Shown in pieces: positions 61,409 to 64,000 of a DNA stretch of 64,000 nucleotides (positions are counted from its first letter, which is position 1; the number at the start of each line of letters is the position of its first letter). Under the pieces are notes generated by a model that ran no database searches, had not been told where the DNA came from, and was given only the letters and a program-made list of their open reading frames with translations. The position numbers and the translations under genes are program-made. Source of the DNA: Leptodactylus fallax (Eukaryota; Chordata; Amphibia; Anura; Leptodactylidae); assembly GCA_947044405.1 (NCBI GenBank), contig CAMRHE010000205.1, positions 2,790,001 through 2,854,000 on the forward strand, given 5' to 3'.

Positions 61409-63143
61409 AGTGGTTAAAGGAAGAGAAATGTCATTATCTACAAAATGTTCATCCTTCCTTTTGGTTCTTCTAAAGGAAATTGTCAAAAATCAAGAACTGC
61501 ATTGTGTGAACGTGGCCTAAAGAAAAGTATTGCAGGTTCTGTAACCTTTAGTACAAGAACTAAGAAACTATCACGCATCATTTAGAGTATTGGTCTCCCC
61601 ATATGTGGCCGAGGGACTCTTGTGGGCCTCTCACGCTCCATTACTTAAGTATGAGTGCAGACTTTCCACCCCCTAGTGATGTCATAGGCTGCGAATTTCA
61701 CATGTTGGGGGCTTTATCTGTGACACCTCAACCCTCTAGGGCTCGGTACTGTGTATTGTTATAAAAAAAAAAATTACTGTAAAATTTTTAGTTCTGACGC
61801 AAACACCATTTATATAGAATAATAGATAAATTATAAAAATATGTTTTTCACTTGTTAAATTGCTAAACAATAAATTCAGCAATGAATTCAAAAGCAGATA
61901 CTGATGGCCATAGCAGTCACTAAAGGAACACGAAACATAGAAAATACGACAAAACTTCCCAGCTGTTTCTCCCTTAATCCTTTTTTTCGCTTTATCCATT
62001 ATTTTTTACAATTAAATTGAAGAAACATATATATTGGAGAATTGCCGACTACCCCTTACTCCTCTTCATCATCATGTTCTGTGTTTGGCTGTAAGACAAC
62101 TGGCTGGAACAAGAGACTCCTCCCCCTGTTGTAGAACAAGCTGTTAAGCCCCACCCCTTGACTAAGCCCTGCCCCTTAGTCTCCTGCTGAAGATGGAGCA
62201 GACCAGCAAGAGATTAACCCCTCTTTAACTGCTATAGAAAATAATAAAGTGTCATCTTTCTATATCATTTTCAGTATATATGGAATAGGCTAAGGTATAA
62301 GTAAAACACTATTATTTTAAGAAAGACTCCACTTCTAGCATTTCAGCTTAAAGGGGTTGCTGTATGAAGACAGACTGAAGATGGCTCAGCGATGAGTTAA
62401 TCACTGTGGATATCGCAGATATGGGGAAGTTACGGCAGGCCATATATTTTTCCCACAGCAGCCATTGTGGGGAGAGTATGGTATTATACTTTACTATGTA
62501 TGAGGGAAGGAAATGTCTGCAGTCACAAATTGCTTGATATTGTGCCAGCGGGGCCAATTCTTTTCAGTTGTCAGTCAGTCTCGGAGGATGGTCAGTCTTG
62601 GTAGTCATATAGATCTTAGTAGTATTGTCTCACAGTGACCTCAAAGAAACATGTGATCCGTTTCTGATTTTAAGAAGGGAGCAAACCCCATAAAAGATCA
62701 ATTTAGCATCATGTGTTTTCTCAATATAGCAGTACAGGCATGGATGAATGTATATAGATGTGCAATGCCACAACGGCTATTGTTATGGTGAAACGGATCC
62801 CCCCTCTAAAATCCCAGCACTGACATATAAATATACATATATACAGATTTAGCAGAGTGTATATCTGTGCGTGTCTATAGCTGGTCTATCAACATTAGCT
62901 CTCAGATGTAGGGACCTTGGAGAAGGCACTTTCATGGAATGAAATAAAGTCCCGCTCATGGACCCCACCAATCCAAATTTCTGAACGCCCCTGTGATATA
63001 TAAGATAATATGTGAAGTAATTTATTAATAGGACATAGAATAATACTTTTAAAAGATCCTGACTTGACGGTTTTGTTACATACTTGCATTCCCTATGAAA
63101 TAACAATTCTGTAGATTCTTTTCTTATAACTCTGTGATATGCT

Positions 63144-63335
63144 GTTCCTCTGTTATTCCTCCTAGAAATGTATAAATGAATTGACAACTAGATTTAACCG
63201 TTAGTTTGTCATAGGGGTGTGTCCTGAACATTCTGATACTGTCAGCACTGATTGGATATTGTGTAGAGACACCCCCTACTGGTAACATCCAGTCATCAAT
63301 TTATTAATACATTTCTAGGAGGAATAACTGAGGAA
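63144..63335. repeat. Foldback element
   Basis: ttattcctcctagaaatgta near 63153 and its inverse tacatttctaggaggaataa near 63309 (with taatacatttctagg), with inner pairing tagtttgtcatagg... / cccctactgg. About 190 bases, non-coding. Confidence 0.7.
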
Positions 63336-64000
63336 AAGCACAACACATATTTATGAGAAAAGGGGCTCCAGAATTATATCATAAAGATTACAATTATTTA
63401 GCATAATAGACAGGTCATAGGTGGAGGCAGGTCCCCTTTATGGTAAACACCCTTGCACATATGGTGCTTATTTCATAGCAGCTGGGGCATAACTATGTTA
63501 TTTTGGTGGTGTTCCTCCTCGAGCCTCAGTTACAGAGATGACATACTCCTCTCCTCCATACACTTCAGTTTACGACTTACGGTGGCTGATGACGTTGGTG
63601 TGATGATCCATATGTACACACAGTCCCATCCGCAGGTGGATTTTATTCAGGCTTCAGACCAAGATAAATTTCCTGCTCCTTCATTCCTCAGCTCAAGATG
63701 GGCACACCTAGGAGAACTTGAGTAGTTATGCACTTTATGTCTATAAATTGTAGGGTTTATCTGTCTACAATGTAATACACGGATGAGCTGGGTCTGCAGA
63801 GCACGAGCTACTTATGTCCATAAAATCTAGGTTTTTCTAAAGATGATGTGCAATGGTAAAGTTATGGAGAGCCTATGTACATTACATTCTTCCATTAAAG
63901 GGGTCTTCCCATCTCATATAGCATATGCCGTAAATGTCTGATTGATGCAGGAACAGGGGATCCCCTGACCCCCATCTGTGAATGGAGTTCCCGCTATTTC

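Larger units (their letters stand above)
58431..64000. other. Downstream of putative SPARC exon 1: microsatellites, foldbacks, no coding exon
   Basis: Contains the GATA/TATC microsatellites (59461-59885), a G-rich stretch (60290-60390), a second copy of the gtctgtcacc foldback (61088-61408), a foldback at 63144-63335 and the left end of a further 'aaaggggtcttcccatctc' repeat at 63898. No signal-peptide exon of SPARC was seen. Confidence 0.5.

Noticed and set aside
59001..64000. Search for the SPARC signal-peptide exon
   Set aside because: No frame reading like a SPARC N-terminus followed by a donor was found, so no coding exon is claimed.

Overview
The window looks like nuclear DNA of a vertebrate, most probably an anuran amphibian. 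Its split genes have vertebrate exon structure, the encoded proteins are close to human G3BP1 and ATOX1, and the spaces between exons are packed with Tc1/mariner elements, short foldback (MITE-like) elements, an L1-superfamily LINE, a V-SINE-like SINE and long microsatellites. I cannot name the species from the sequence. No bacterial, viral or organellar genes were seen.

Gene layout: (1) Positions 1-4.8 kb, minus strand: the 5' part of g3bp1 (stress-granule nucleator). Three coding exons (455-568, 224-305, 1-144; residues 1-107) continue off the left edge, and a probable non-coding exon 1 sits in a CpG-rich promoter near 4.67-4.8 kb. (2) Positions 14.4-33.43 kb, plus strand: the complete atox1 copper-chaperone gene. 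It has exon 1 (M-P only) at 14541-14546, exon 2 at 22364-22436, exon 3 at 30712 with the stop at 30837-30839, and a 3'UTR exon from 33157 with a poly(A) signal at 33407-33412. (3) About 58.34-58.43 kb, plus strand: a probable non-coding first exon of sparc, whose coding exons would lie beyond the right edge. This order and orientation (g3bp1 divergent from atox1, then sparc in the same direction as atox1) matches the human G3BP1-ATOX1-SPARC neighbourhood.

Mobile DNA dominates the rest. Two nearly identical, open Tc1/mariner elements (23381-24947 in atox1 intron 2; 40142-41704 between atox1 and sparc) encode 349-residue transposases. Their second catalytic Asp and the Glu are separated by 35 residues instead of the 34 usual for Tc1. 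The second copy sits inside a larger, older foldback element. A 5'-truncated L1-superfamily LINE (about 55.48-57.81 kb, minus strand) keeps a 683-codon open frame and has clear target-site duplications. A family of TTAA-flanked foldback elements recurs at least six times, once as a 40-bp miniature. Other features are decayed Tc1/mariner transposases, a 283-bp Tc1-type MITE, a 29-bp minisatellite in atox1 intron 1 with a diverged older array beside it, and several nested insertions that give a relative insertion order.

Coordinates of exons were derived by hand from splice signals and reading-frame continuity. Family names rest on motifs I recognise and have not been checked against a database.
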